Source: Viola odorata
Taxonomy: Eukaryota; Streptophyta; Magnoliopsida; Malpighiales; Violaceae
Assembly: GCA_963691705.1 (NCBI GenBank)
Contig: OY829541.1
Coordinates: 45,463,661-45,527,660 of the forward strand
Reading direction: 5' to 3'
DNA length: 64,000 nt
The number at the start of each line of letters is the position of its first letter. The first letter of the stretch is position 1. The notes under the pieces were generated by a model. That model did not search any database. It saw only the letters and a list, made by a program, of their open reading frames with translations, and was not told the DNA's origin. Shown piece after piece: positions 11,999-23,937 of this stretch. The position numbers were made by a program, and so were the translations under genes.

Positions 11999-12525
11999 AA
12001 GTTTTTTCCTCTGCTCGTGATCTTTAAGGTTGATACTAAATCCAACATTCTGTTTTTTCTTTGTTCAACCTCCAGGGAGCTATTGCGTCAAAGCGCTCTG
12101 AGGGTAACTTTGACGGAGATCCTAAATTAATGGGCGCAGGAAAGGGGTTAAAAGCCATCCTTGGTGGATTAGAGGAACTATGGGATCAATCTCAGTACAC
12201 TGAAGAGTATAATCTTTCCCAGTTCTTGGCAAAACTCAATGGCTAAACCCTGTCTCTTTCTGTGTACAGTATATATTTTTGGCAAGTTAGGGAAATTTTT
12301 GATATTTTAACTGTTCTTGTTTTTTACCCTATCATGGGCCATTGTTTTTATCCCATTTTTTTGGCTGCTCCTATATGCATGATGGATATGGGAGGCAGGG
12401 GAAAGGTGATTTTTGTGGCTGGTTCGACATTGACGCACTGATGAGATATAAAATGTCAACCAAAAATTCTTCACGTGGGAATTTAGTTGTAAAGGTCTAC
12501 TGTTGTATTCAATACAATCAAGCTT

Positions 12526-13315
12526 TAGTCTGTCAAAACGGGTCTGCGGGTCGGACCCGACCAGACTCGAGACACTCGGGTTGGGACCAGTCCCGATCCC
12601 GACAAAAAAACATGATCGGAAATTGGTCCCGGTCCCGACCCGACGGGTCCGGGACCAGACCCGGATTTTTTTTTTTTAATTATTTACTTTGTAATTCTTT
12701 TTTCATCCTCCTTCCCTTACACTTTTCATCCTCACTAAACCAGCCGCAAAAGCACTCAGATATCCACCTCTCCACCTTTCCACCATTTCAGCCGCAAAAG
12801 CACTCTTTTTTCATCCTTCTTTTTTAATCGACGACACCGAGAAGAGAGGCGAGATTTGCAAGAAGATAGTCGAGGCTTGTGAGGATTGGGGGATTTTTCA
12901 GGTGGTGGATCACGACATCGATTCCAAGCTCATCTCCGATATGACCAGCCTAGCCAAGGCGTTCTTCGCCCTGCCGCCGGAGCAGAAGCTCCGGTTTGAC
13001 ATGTCCGGCGGGAAGAAGGGTGGATTCATCGTCTCCAGCCATCTTCAGGTAATTAATTAACCACTTCATTTAGTAGGATCTGCTTAAGAAGAAGAAGTGA
13101 AGAACGAAAAAGGGAATTTTTTTTAGGGCTAAGCCTAAATTAGCCGGGTCTCGGGTCAGACCCGGATAGACCCGGGCCGATCCGGTTGGATTCGGAAACC
13201 CCATGTCTGCTCCCAACCCGATCCCGAGATAAAACGGGACCAAAAATTGATCTTGGATCCGACTCGAATTTCCGGGTCCGAGACGGGTCTGCTGGTTTCG
13301 GGACTGATTGACAGT
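12526..13315. mobile_element. Small TIR element with GGGTC-rich ends carrying an F3H fragment
   Basis: Left end near 12526 reads TAGTCTGTCAAAACGGGTC; the right end, read in reverse, begins near GACTGTCAATCAGTCCCG. Both ends hold clusters of CGGGTC, GGGACC and CCCGAC motifs in inverted arrangement, resembling the hAT ends at 5925 and 9568. I found no convincing target-site duplication, so the exact limits and the hAT assignment are uncertain. Between the ends lie a T-rich stretch, a direct repeat of CAGCCGCAAAAGCACTC (about 12741 and 12789), and a flavanone 3-hydroxylase fragment. Confidence 0.6.
12827..13048 (+). pseudogene. Captured flavanone 3-hydroxylase (F3H) exon fragment
   Basis: A 222-nt open stretch whose translation includes [39 protein letters not shown] and FIVSSHLQ, then a donor GTAATT. 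It matches the end of exon 1 of naringenin 2-oxoglutarate 3-dioxygenase (F3H), the soluble Fe(II)/2-oxoglutarate enzyme of flavonoid synthesis; the SSHLQ junction is where plant F3H genes commonly carry an intron. The start codon and the iron- and oxoglutarate-binding core are absent, so it is not functional. No internal stop is present. Confidence 0.85.
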
Positions 13316-14067
13316 CTTTCAATTCCAAATCATTTATTTTAACCTTTGTGCATGTTGATCTAAACCACAGTTGCGTGTTGCTACTTCTACATGCAAAAAG
13401 GTGGTAAGTTGGTTAGCTTGCTTGATCTTTTTCTATTCCGGTCGAATGGTCTTCACTATTTTATATTTATTGTTCCCTCGCCTGAATATTTAGGTGGACG
13501 CAATCTATCTTGTAAGATTATAGACTAGTCGGTTTAAAAAAAGTGACAATTCTTTTCATGAGGATTATGAGGAACTGAAATTACGTAAAAATTATGAGGA
13601 ATTTTTTGTCTGTAGTAAAAAAATGAGAATTTTAATAAGAAAAAATATATTATTATAAATTATAATAGTCATATCATTAGTTAACTATATGTATTAATTA
13701 AGATTAATATTAATAATAAGACACATACTAATAATATTCTCATTAATTATTACTTTAATACATAATTATTAAAGTATATTTAGATATATTTTTATTGTTT
13801 AGTATTTTACTTAATAAAAAAAAATTATATAACTAAAAGTATAAATTTCAATTAAAAGTATTTATATTTTAATATCATTATATACTCGAATTAATTGTTT
13901 AGAGATTTAGGATTTTAATTTAAATTGTATTAATGTATTATACGAGTATAACTAATTAATTATTGTATAAAAATTTATCATACTAAAATATCGTATCGTA
14001 TTATCCGGTTAAGATATTATTATTTATAAATTGATAAATAAAAAGTTTTACTTCAAAATAAAAATAG
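13316..14067. other. AT-rich intergenic DNA
   Basis: No gene or clear repeat seen. The stretch from about 13600 to 14040 is very AT-rich. It separates the F3H-carrying element from the GPN1 promoter. Confidence 0.5.
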
Positions 14068-14075
14068 AAACCCTA
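14068..14075 (+). promoter_or_regulatory. Telo-box (AAACCCTA) upstream of GPN1
   Basis: AAACCCTA lies just upstream of the putative GPN1 5' UTR. Telo-boxes are common near the start of plant housekeeping and translation-related genes. The match is exact, but an 8-mer can occur by chance. Confidence 0.4.
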
Positions 14076-14089
14076 GTGTTTAACAGCTA

Positions 14090-14324
14090 AAGCCGTGCCG
14101 TGCCGTGTCAATTGTTTGCATTGCATCGTTGGTCTAAATTCTCAAATTCAGGCAGCCCGCAGACGCTCTCCCAGTCACAACCTACCTCTCGCCAATCGCC
14201 ATATCCGGCGTCTCCCCTCACCATTCACCACCTACCTCTCTCTCTCGCTGTCTCGCCTCACCTTCTCACTCCGACGGCCACTTGCTCTCTCTCGCCGTCT
14301 CTCACTCTCGCCGCCATAAATTTG
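14090..14324 (+). other. Putative GPN1 5' UTR exon with CT-rich tract
   Basis: A C/T-rich segment with runs such as CTCTCTCTCTCGC, ending at TTTG before a strong donor GTGAGT at 14325. The next acceptor that leads to the GPN1 start codon is at 15401-15402, so an intron of about 1.08 kb would lie in the 5' UTR. Such CT-rich leaders and leader introns are common in plant housekeeping genes. The transcription start is not determined, and short open frames here have no recognisable product. Confidence 0.45.
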
Positions 14325-15424
14325 GTGAGTCTGAATTTTTTGTTGCTTTGCCTTCTGATCTAATAATTCCATTATTTGAGTGTCTATCTTGTGTTGAAGT
14401 TCTCGAATGGTGTTTTTGTTGTTGTTGTGTAGATCATCGATCTGTACGTCGTTTTCGCGGTTCTCACTGCTGTGAGTCGTTCTTTGTCTCTGAATGCTCA
14501 TCTTCGTGAATTGTTGAATATGCTATCATGATTTGTTCATAATTTTGGAACATTGAAAAGTGTGAATTGAGATAAGATCTTTAGCATTTTGGAACTTCCA
14601 TTCACTTTTCAGCAGTTAAAGAGCAAATTAGCTTCTGTCTTTCCTCATCTTTCCTACCTGTTTCTTAATGTGCTTAGAAGTACAGCTATTGGTACTGGTC
14701 AAGGACTACTTAGGTGGATTTGATTGGCTATGTAGCTGTGAATGAGAAGCTTGGTGATTGCTTGTTTCTATTCTGGTGTAGTTAATTTGGAGTGATAGGG
14801 ACAAGAGTCTCTTTGTAGTGGAAGAAACCTCATATCAGTGGATGATTTTGTGGTATTGTAAGTATAAAGTATCTCCGAAATAAAGAGATTTTTGTTGCTT
14901 TGCCTTCTGGTCTAATAAATTTGATATTGCACAAATGTGTAGCATATAAGTTGCTGATTTGAGTCGTATTTATCTCTCAATACATATTAATTTGGGTAGC
15001 AAATGGGTATTCATCAGTTTCTGGTTCCTGATGCGATTAGTGTGTGCATTATTTGGTTTCCTTCTTGTTTGTGTTGTAAGTTTGGAAGTTCACTTGGCCT
15101 GACTATATGTTTGTAACTTCAATAGGTGTTAATGCAGGTTTTTCTTTTTCTTCTGTATTTCACTTGATTAATGGTAGCTTGTTTATACTGATGCTCCCGT
15201 GTACACCCCTACAAAAAGGTTTGGGATGTCATTAGTTAGTTAGTTTCATGACTGCAAGTGTAATGGTCGTCTTACCTTGATGTGGTTAGGAATATGAATA
15301 TTGCAGGGTTAAGGAAAAGTGAGATTTGAGGAATAGAATCAGAGAAAACATTGAAATCAGATGTTCGATTATCATTTCTATTATTTTTATTGTTTATTGC
15401 AGATAATTGTGAGAAGTTTCGACA

Positions 15425-17478
15425 ATGGATATCGATTCTAATCTGGGCAAATTGAATATTGACTCTGGGAATGAAGGCTTGTCAATGCAAAAGGATTCTA
15501 AGGTATTTCTCGAAACAAAAGTAGCATATCCTTTGTTAACAAAAGGATTATACTACTATGTCACTGGTATTTTCTTTTGTTCCCTTCCTAATCCTTGAAG
15601 TGACAATTGTATTAAAAACCCTGAAGTTTTGTTTGCTTTCCTAGTAACTTTATGTACTGTGCCAAAAAAATTATCGAAAAAAGATAATTTTACCTTTAGT
15701 TTCGGAAAATGAGCTTAATGTTTTGTTTTATGAATTTATTGTGCCTTGTGTTTGCTTTCTCATTATTTGATTTAAACTTTAGGGAATCAAAGAAGAAAAG
15801 GAGGAACTGAATGAGTCAATGAATAAACTCAAGGTGGATAAACTGCCATCTGGGCAGACACAGGTTTTGTCTTCAAACTTTAAGAAAAAACCAGTTGTTG
15901 TCATTGTGGTTGGAATGGCAGGTAATGATATAATTTGGTTTCTTACATTTAATACCTCATGGATGCCTCTCCAGTTTTTTAAAACAGTTCTGCATAGTCC
16001 CTTGATTGCATTTGCAAAGTTGAGTTTAGTACCTATAGAAGTCAAAATTGAGAAATTTTGTTTCATTGTGCAGGAAGTGGGAAAACCACTTTCCTTCATA
16101 GGCTGGTTTGCCACACGCAAGCATCAAACATCCGTGGATATGTGCTAAACCTTGACCCTGCTGTGATGACTCTGCCATTTGGTGCAAACATTGATATAAG
16201 GGATACTGTTCACTATAAGGAAGTCATGAAGCAATTTAATCTTGGACCTAATGGTGGAATCCTGACATCCCTCAACTTGTTTGCAACAAAATTTGACGAG
16301 GTAACCTTATTAGTTACATCTCTGCTTTGAGAATGTTGTATATGGCTTATGGAGTGTTTAAGGTTACACTTTACTTTGTCTGCTTTGAATGCTCAATTAT
16401 AGCTTACTCTTTTAATTCCCAACTTCAGGTGATTTCTGTCATTGAGAGTCGAGCTGATCATCTTGACTATGTTCTTGTTGACACACCTGGTCAGATTGAG
16501 ATATTCACTTGGTCTGCTTCTGGAGCCATCATTACAGAAGCCTTTGCTTCAACTTTCCCAACTGTAATTGCTTATGTTGTTGATACACCACGTTCGGCAA
16601 GTCCAGTCACTTTCATGAGCAATATGCTTTATGCTTGTAGCATACTTTACAAGACACGGTTGCCTCTTGTGTTGGTATTCAACAAGACTGATGTGGCTCA
16701 GCATCAGTTTGCTTTAGAGGTAAAACTTGAGCTCTATCTAGATTGTTGTTCATATAATACTTCTATTTCTGGTGATAAATACAATACTTTGGTTTTAACT
16801 TGTTTAATTCAATTATTTATTTCTATCTCTGCTGGCTCTATTTCGTTAAAATGCTATCTTTGTTCTGAGCAGTGGATGGAAGATTTTGAGGCCTTTCAAG
16901 CTGCAATGAGCTCTGATCATTCATACACGTCTAATTTGACACAAAGCCTCTCCCTTGCACTCGATGAGTTCTATAAAAATTTAAAATCTGTTGGGGTCTC
17001 TGCGGTATCTGGTGCAGGAATGGATGCTTTCTTCAAGACCATTGAGTCTAGTGCTGAGGAGTACATGGAAACCTACAGGTATTTTGCTCACATTGAAGAT
17101 ATGGTTCTGTTTTCCTGAAAAAAAATGGAGGTTCCTGGCAAATACTGTTGTCTGCCATTGCTTTTATACCTCTAACTTGCAAGCATTTGTTGCTCATGCT
17201 TTAGGGCTGACCTTGAAAAGAGACGAGCGGAAAAGCAACGGTTGGAAGAAGAGCGCAGGAGGGAGAGCATGGAAAAATTGAGGAAGGATATGCAGAAGTC
17301 CAGGGGAGAGACTGTGGTTTTGAACACTGGTTTGAAGGACAGGGCTGAGAGTAGTGCGATGATGGAGGAGGATGAAGATGATGAAATTGAGGGGTTTACA
17401 GAAGAGGAAGATGCCATTGATGAGGATGAGGATGCGGATGCGGATGCGGATGAAGAAGTTGGTAGGTTTTCCTTTTAG
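15425..17478 (+). CDS. GPN1: GPN-loop GTPase 1 (GPN1/QQT2-type), six coding exons
   Basis: GPN1 is a GTPase needed for assembly and nuclear import of RNA polymerase II; the Arabidopsis relative QQT2 is required in embryos. Coding exons: 15425-15502, 15783-15921, 16074-16300, 16429-16719, 16873-17078, 17205-17478. All introns are GT-AG, phases agree, and the predicted protein is 404 residues, close to family length. Walker A is GMAGSGKT at residues 70-77; the diagnostic GPN triplet is at 130-132 (FNLGPNGG), DTPG at 166-169 and NKTD at 233-236. The C-terminal part is a charged helix ([16 protein letters not shown]) and then an acidic tail with a DADADAD run before RFSF. I see no frame damage. 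The ATG at 15425 was chosen because it opens the frame after the leader acceptor at 15401-15402. Confidence 0.95.
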
Positions 17479-19327
17479 TGCAGATGTTTGGCCTTAACGG
17501 AAGTTATGCTACGCAAGCAACTTTAACGAAGGAGGGACTAAAAATGACTAACATTGAAACAGATGAGGATTATAAATGTGTAATTGGTAGGGGACTTGAT
17601 TAAACAATTTCTATAAGTAAGTTAACGAAAAATGTCATTAAAAAACTATAAACAATTTCTAAATGTGTTATAGGTTACTTCTACGACAGAATTAAAAAAA
17701 ACTATAAACTTTTACTCTGCAAAATGCCAACACTTTAAAATTGGTCAAACTAAAGATTTCCTTCATTGTCTACCGAACTTGAGGTACATGCTTGAGCTGT
17801 ATTTCCAAGAAAATTTTGGATTTGTAAATACCATTCCTACCTATAATAAAAAGAATTAACAGAATTAACATTTGTTTATTGAATCAATTTTATTGCTGGC
17901 ATCAATGCCCGCATGATAGTAGTCATTGAAGAGTCGTTTCCTAGTAGGCATGGGTGTACAGTTAAATGCGGGTAATCGTTTATAGATGATGGGATTGTGG
18001 CTATGGACATAGGGGCGTACAAAAACCGGCCCGAACAGACGGCGGTTCGTTCTAATTTTTTTTTTTATAAAAAAAATGAACCGAATCGGACCGAATCTAT
18101 ACGAATTACAATTTCTCATAACTAATTTTTATTTTATTCCTTTTTGCACTTCACTTTGCCACCATATTATTTCTCTTTTTGAATTTGGCATACGGACCAT
18201 TGTTTTTGAGTTTAATGAGCAAACTTTCAACTCAATCATAAAGGTAATTGTTGTTTCATTTTCTGATAAAATAAAGGTAGCAAGGTATCCTTAAATTTCT
18301 ATTTTTTTAGTCTGTAAAATTACATATATGTAAATAATTAATTAAAGTTTCGAATTCGAGTTTTGGGAACAGAAAAAATTATGATGGGAGAATCACCTCC
18401 TTTCGGAAATCTAGTCCGACAGTATTCGAACCAGATTACCCGATGAAATCATATATGTAAATACTTTAATTTATTCGGTTGTTAAATTCTTCATAACCTG
18501 AACACAAACATAAATATTAATAATTTTGCATAAATATAATAAAAATTATGTCAAAATATTAAGAGTAAAGTTTAAATCCATATCGTAGATATTAGGTTTC
18601 ATCTTATTAAATTTAACTCTAGAATTCCTAATATTTTCTATTCGTATTATTTGACTTACTTTTTTGTTAAATTACAAGGAATTATAACACAATTAGCGTT
18701 ATAATTAATTACCATAATTTGGTATAATTATTTTATCACGTGTAATTACCATTAGCGGTTTGTAATAATTAGTTAAGTAGTTAAAATCGTGTATGCTTGT
18801 TTATATCTACGTATTTATGTCAATTGTTGTTAACCGTGGAGGCGGAGGCGGAGGCGGGGGTAGAGGCAGAGTGATTCAGCTAAATTGGGGTTGATATTAG
18901 CAATTTTTTTCTTTATGTGCTATTAAATGGAAACACGCGGTAAATTGAGGTTGATATTTGAGTTTATTCAATTAAGCATGTAACGGATTATTACAAGCAT
19001 CAATGGATTACTCAACTCTTTCATGTGCTATTAAATGGAAGTTTTTCTGGGAAGCCAATTCTTGGATCATGTTGCAGTCATTAGAGGTTGTCCAGACTTT
19101 GATCTTTGGTAATTATTAAAGTTTTGCAATTGGGTTAGGTATAGACTGTTGGATTTGTTGTTTAGAATTGTTGCTTGAGCTGTAGAAGATTCCTGTGAGG
19201 CAATTCTGTTTTAGAATTGTTGGGAGTTGAGGTAGTAAAGGTGCCTGTGAGGCAATTCGTCAAACATGTTGTTGTAGACACTGAAAATACAGGAAAACAA
19301 CTTCGAAGGAGGGCAACAATTATACCT
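17479..19327. other. Noncoding region downstream of GPN1
   Basis: No gene recognised. It holds the GPN1 3' UTR, an element-like fragment near 18010-18100 (AGGGGCGTACAAAAACCGG, resembling a worn hAT-type end), long AT-rich stretches, and a GGAGGC microsatellite around 18838-18860. Short repeated phrases such as GTGAGGCAATTC occur around 19194-19255. Confidence 0.5.
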
Positions 19328-20880
19328 TTAAACAAAATTCAACCTCATATTCATGGTATTTAAGTGCATATCATCCACAAACAACTCATGTAGGCTGCAA
19401 TTGGTAAGACAGAATTCATCAAATTCAAAATCATGCACATCCATTTCATATTGACGCACATTGGTCTTCAAGACAATCTTAAGGATGCGCACGGTATCAC
19501 AAATTATTAAACAACGTAGACGGTGGATCATTTTCTCAAAGCATCTTATCAGGATCAGCCAAGAAAATTGAGCCACACGCTCATACACAAAACGTATTGG
19601 AAAACCAACCAATTGGCACAAAAGGAAATACAACTCTTTGCAACAATTAGGCCAAGAAAATTCCAACAAGTTGGAGCAAAAGAATTGTTTCCATGCTTCG
19701 TGCAGATTAGACATGGACTTCAAATGAAAACAACATGTATATAAATTATACATATTATCCAAAAAATTACAAAAATTAGCACGTTTGAGCAAGAAAGGAT
19801 CATACTTGATGAAATGTAAATGAGGAGTTTTAACACATACCACAACATTTTCACACAAGTAATTTTCATGCTCAAACCAAGAAGAATTATGCTTGACGAA
19901 GGGTACGAGGTGGTTTTGGGGCATGCAAATAAAGTTGTACCCAAGGGGCTTTCGAAAACACGGATAAAGGAATCATGCTCAATGAAATGCAAGAATGATT
20001 CTTTATCACACGATAAATGCTGGTCATAAAAATTATCATCATGTGAATAAAGATGAGTGACATGATCAACCTCTAACAATTGACCATTCAAAAAGGGAGT
20101 GAAAACATACTCGTTGGGCAAAGCGGAAAGGTAGTGATGGTTTACCTCAAGGCCTTGCTGTTGGGAGCACCATTGTTGAGCAATTAAGCTTCCGATACCT
20201 CCTAGGGTTGATGGTTTGAAACCACCTTTGTTCCTGGGAACATTCGGGCGCATATGGTCATGGCAACCCATCAGAATTTCGTGCAAGAAAGACACACAAG
20301 TAGTAGGAAAAAAGTCATGTGTTAGCATGAGTTAATTGTTCCTCATTACACAAAGGCACTCTCATTGGATCAATAGCTTCCACAATTTCCACTTGCTTCT
20401 TTTCCTCACTTTCTTCGCTCAATTTTTCTACTTGTTTTGCTCACAATCTCTCAACCCATGCTCACTTTTTTCACGGGGGCTGTTTTGCTCGCTTTCTTTT
20501 TCTTCAATTTCAAGCTCAAACAACGGATTGTCAAAATATAGTTCAAACAAAAGGTTGTCAAAAACTTGAAATTGATTTGGCTCATTGAGCTCACTCAACT
20601 GATTCTCACGGGTGCGGTTGCACTCACTCTTATTAGCATGCTTACTTTTTTCATGCCGTGTATTTTACTCATCGCTTACTTTCTTCTCTCCACACTCTCT
20701 CTTTTCTTTTATCTCTCGCTCCCTTCTTTTTCTCTCTTTTTCAACCTTATATTTTTCACTCTTCCTTGCAGCAAGAAAATGAGGTTGCTATTTTAAATTT
20801 TAAAAATATAGAAATAAAAATAAAATTACTTACCTATTATATATTAATTAGGAAAAGAATGTCCACAAAACGATAGTTGT
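19328..20880 (-). pseudogene. Unassigned degenerate coding-like region, perhaps retroelement-derived
   Basis: On the minus strand, overlapping open frames (20328 to 19720 and 19924 to 19328) are rich in His, Cys, Phe and Leu. Further upstream in the same orientation (about 20880-20340) the sequence encodes broken Glu/Lys-rich stretches such as EEKKQVEIVEAIDPMRVPLC. The first frame includes RPNVPRNKGGFKPSTLGGIG. I cannot name a family. The low-complexity, frame-broken character suggests the degraded internal region of an LTR element rather than a host gene. Confidence 0.3.
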
Positions 20881-22399
20881 TAATTTGATTTGATCGCATT
20901 ATGCTTTTATTTATTTATTTTATAAACCATGAGATGCAGATGTAGTAGCACCAAATGGCGAAGTACGGAAGTAGAACTAATAGAGCATGAAAAGCCGGAC
21001 TAGCTAGCACTACACTACACCTACTTAGGGCCTGTTTGGCGTTCCGGTTCTAGTCCGAAAAGTGCTGTGGCAAAAGTGCTGTGGGAAAAACACTTCTGGA
21101 AAAACTAGTGTGCCTGTTTGGTAAACATTTCTTAAAAGTTCTGTGGGAAACGAGAAGTTATTTTTGGTGTTTGGTAAACACTGCTTTTAGAACTATGGTT
21201 TGAGTGTAAAATGACTATAAAGGGCATCAGTCATTTTTAGTCTTATTTATTTACATGATTTAATTCAATTTTTTTTCTAAACAAATAATTTAACTATGAT
21301 TTTTTAAAAGCTGCAGTTTTAACCTTTTAACTATAAAGGACACAATTTGTTTCAAGCATTAAAATTAATATTTTTTAGTATATATATAGATTATTTAAAT
21401 CAATCTATTTCTTTAAACAAATAATTAAAATTTTATTAAATAAAGTTAAATATTGAGCACTATTTTAAAATTTTACATATATAAAATCACAATTATCTAT
21501 TCATCATTAATCTATTACCTATTGAGTTACTTTTTTTATGCGAATACATCAATAATATTTTTTTAATTTTTTAAGAAATTAATGTAACATATGAATTTCT
21601 ACTTTGACTCCATCATATTATTCAAATAAACATAAAAGTTGGTAAGTAACGTTACAATATTTGCCATATGGTTCAATTATTAAAATACTCTACTAAATAT
21701 TTAAAATATTAGGATCTTATTTTTTATTTTGGTATTGTCACTAACTAATTGATATCCAATCTTACATTAAATTATATAATTGGTATTTCTATTTTAGATT
21801 TATCAAAATGTACAATATTGTTGAAATATGTAATGACACATATAATAAATAATTTTTTTATGAATAATCACATTTTTTTAGTGAATTTATTACATTTTTT
21901 GTGATAAATCGTTAACTTATAAATATTTTAATTAACAAACAAATTAATGGTAACCTAAAGAAAATGTAAAGAATTGTTTATTAAATAATACAAGTATAAA
22001 TAGTTTACAAAAAGGAATTAATCCAAGTACCTAAATACATGTCATCTTGATTTGATTTCCGTTGATATTGATTTATTAATTAAGAGAATATAAATGTGTA
22101 CCTAAATAAAACTATTTACTTTGCTTTAATTCTATTAAAATAAAACACATGATTAACTAACTAAAAATATAATGACAACTTATAATTAATAGAATAATTT
22201 CAAAAAATTATATCTATATATATATTTGACAAGTGAAACTATACAAGTATGTCATTTTATTTATTTGACCATTATTCCCTTAAACTAAAATTTACCATAA
22301 AAATAAAAGAAAAAAATTTATAAACATCTCTGCCAATTTTATGCTGCAATTGTGCACATCTAAAATGAAAGCAAACAATTGGTCACATATTTTGGCTGC

Positions 22400-22773
22400 T
22401 TAGTATCCAATACAGAAGGACCAGTGACTTCCTCCATTTCCTACCATGCTTGATGAATTACAATTCATAGCAAAAACCGTAGCTTTCCCATTGTCTTCAC
22501 AACTCCTTTCATTAGGATGAGAAACGATGCCTAGTGTTCGCTCCAAGAAGGTTGTCCAAAGCCTCATAACTTTATTTAATTGTTCTTTGGTTGAGCAAAC
22601 CTCTTCACATGAATATTGTACAAGTTTATGCACGTCTTCATGAATGCCTACATCTGAGTATTCATACTCCAACTATGGAATCAGAGGTTGTCTGTTTCCA
22701 GTAGTGAAGGCAAGAAGCATGTCATCCTCTTTCTGCTGTTTCTCTTTCAATTCCTTGATCTCAGACACCAGTG
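22400..22773 (-). pseudogene. Captured SIN3-like corepressor exon
   Basis: Read on the minus strand, the exon gives [32 protein letters not shown], then [20 protein letters not shown] and [19 protein letters not shown]. The order GNR.P..P.(L)E(Y/F)EY.D..IHED then WTTFLE is characteristic of the plant SIN3-like (SNL) scaffold protein of histone deacetylase complexes, downstream of the paired amphipathic helix domains. A TAG codon at 22675-22673 interrupts the frame between LIP and LEYEY. The frame ends at TAA 22402-22400 after unrelated residues. It is a fragment of a protein normally over 1000 residues long. Confidence 0.75.
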
Positions 22774-23749
22774 CTGTGATATAATTTTCAAAAATATTAC
22801 ACACAAGATGGGCCAAATACAATAATGCAGAAAAAAAACGTTTAAAACATACAGGAGGTTCAGATAATATGCTGAATTTGCTTCAAATTTCTTCAAGGGA
22901 AATGTGCTTCAAAAACTCATGCCAGGGTTATTCTAATTCAAATCAAACAAACTTTGAAAATCATACAGAATATCTAATGCTTTCCAACATCAAAAGAAGT
23001 ACAACAGGCAACACGACATCTACTTTCTCTCATGATTCCTTGTCATAGTACATTGTTCTTCGTCTGTTCCCTTTTTAATGCAACAAAGAAAGTTCAAAAC
23101 TTGCAGATTCCATCCATGAGACCAAGAACACTAATCAAGGAACTGCCTAAATTCCAAAAAGTATCGAGGTTTAAGAACTGCCTAAATTCCACGAAATACT
23201 ATGATGCAGGACTGGACACTGGAGACTACCAGACACTCAGGACTATCATAGCCTTTAACCAAATAAATCCTTTCTAGTAAAATTTTGAACTCAAATCTAG
23301 ATTTTAGCCTTGCAATATTGTAGCTGCACTTTTGACAAGAAATCTACAATCTGCGGACAAAATCTAATATCACAAGTCAAAACAACAGAACACTAGACCC
23401 AAAATCTTTAACTGGAATAAAGCATAAGGCTATAGTTGCAGATTTATCTAGCCAAGAACTTACCCTGTCCATCTACCACCATGCCTAAAATTCTGTCCAT
23501 CAAATCCTGCACACACCACACCCATCCCAAACCATGGAAACCAATCATTACTTCATCCAAAATCAATGAAAACAACAAACGGTTAAAGCAGTCAACCCCA
23601 CCAACCCACCCACGCAATTTCAAACTCCATGATCACACATTAGCAATTAGACCATCCATGCATTGATCATATCGAAAGTAAACTGGCAAGAAAACTAAGC
23701 AGACAATTCTACACACACGAATGAACATAGTCAAGCACACATGCAATAC

Positions 23750-23937
23750 CTGCTTCTTCCCTTGTTTCGAAACACCTAACTGAGTAAGCACATCCTTCAA
23801 CTCCTTAATTCGAAAATATGACAGCTTCATCTTCAAGTTAGGCATATATAAGTAACCACCCATAAATGCATAATTAAGCACAGAAAAGCAATCCAATTAA
23901 TCAAATTGATTACCTTGCAACTAGAGACCAAATCCAT
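23750..23937 (-). pseudogene. Captured 5' exons of SIZ1-type SUMO E3 ligase (SAP domain)
   Basis: Minus-strand exon 1, 23937-23914, encodes MDLVSSCK and ends at donor GTAATC. Exon 2, 23830-23750, encodes MKLSYFRIKELKDVLTQLGV followed by SKQGKKQ and ends at donor GTATTG. This is the start of the SAP DNA-binding domain of SIZ1, the PIAS-type SUMO ligase; the PHD, PINIT and SP-RING regions are not present. The GC-rich stretch at about 23940-24060 is probably the captured 5' UTR. No frame damage is seen in these two exons. They lie upstream of, and in the same orientation as, the SIN3-like fragment. Confidence 0.85.

Larger units (their letters stand above)
3444..12246 (+). pseudogene. BTAF1: BTAF1 (Mot1/TAF172-like) pseudogene, middle deleted, copy 1
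   Basis: BTAF1/Mot1 is a Snf2-family ATPase of about 2000 residues that strips TBP from DNA. Readable N-terminal exons: 3444-3501 (starts MAHQQQQSSRLNRLL), 3588-3682, 4392-4589, 4804-4858 (FDINKVLEFG), 9708-9789 (EYDITNDNSKNPRERW), and from 10489 (LDICEQFMDV). The next recognisable sequence is already the C-terminal helicase lobe: 10865-10974, 11044-11126 (EHDWNPMRDHQ), 11706-11918 (MDRAHRLGQKK, motif VI) and 12076-12246 (ends QFLAKLNG, TAA). By comparison with the family, most of the HEAT region and the first ATPase lobe are missing. Other damage: a net deletion of roughly 11 bases near 4487 shifts the frame, the exon from 10489 reaches a stop (TAA at about 10586), and TGA follows DQLLD at 11889-11891. 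A functional copy presumably exists elsewhere. Confidence 0.9.

Noticed and set aside
3444..12246. A functional BTAF1 gene
   Set aside because: Frameshift in the exon at 4392, stop in the exon at 10489, missing ATPase lobe 1 and most HEAT repeats, and TGA before the last exon.
14232..14501. Minus-strand ORF over the GPN1 leader
   Set aside because: Low-complexity Arg/Glu-rich translation caused by the CT-rich leader.
19328..20328. A host gene on the minus strand
   Set aside because: Two overlapping frames, no splice structure I can justify and frame-broken low-complexity sequence around it. Kept only as an unassigned degenerate region.
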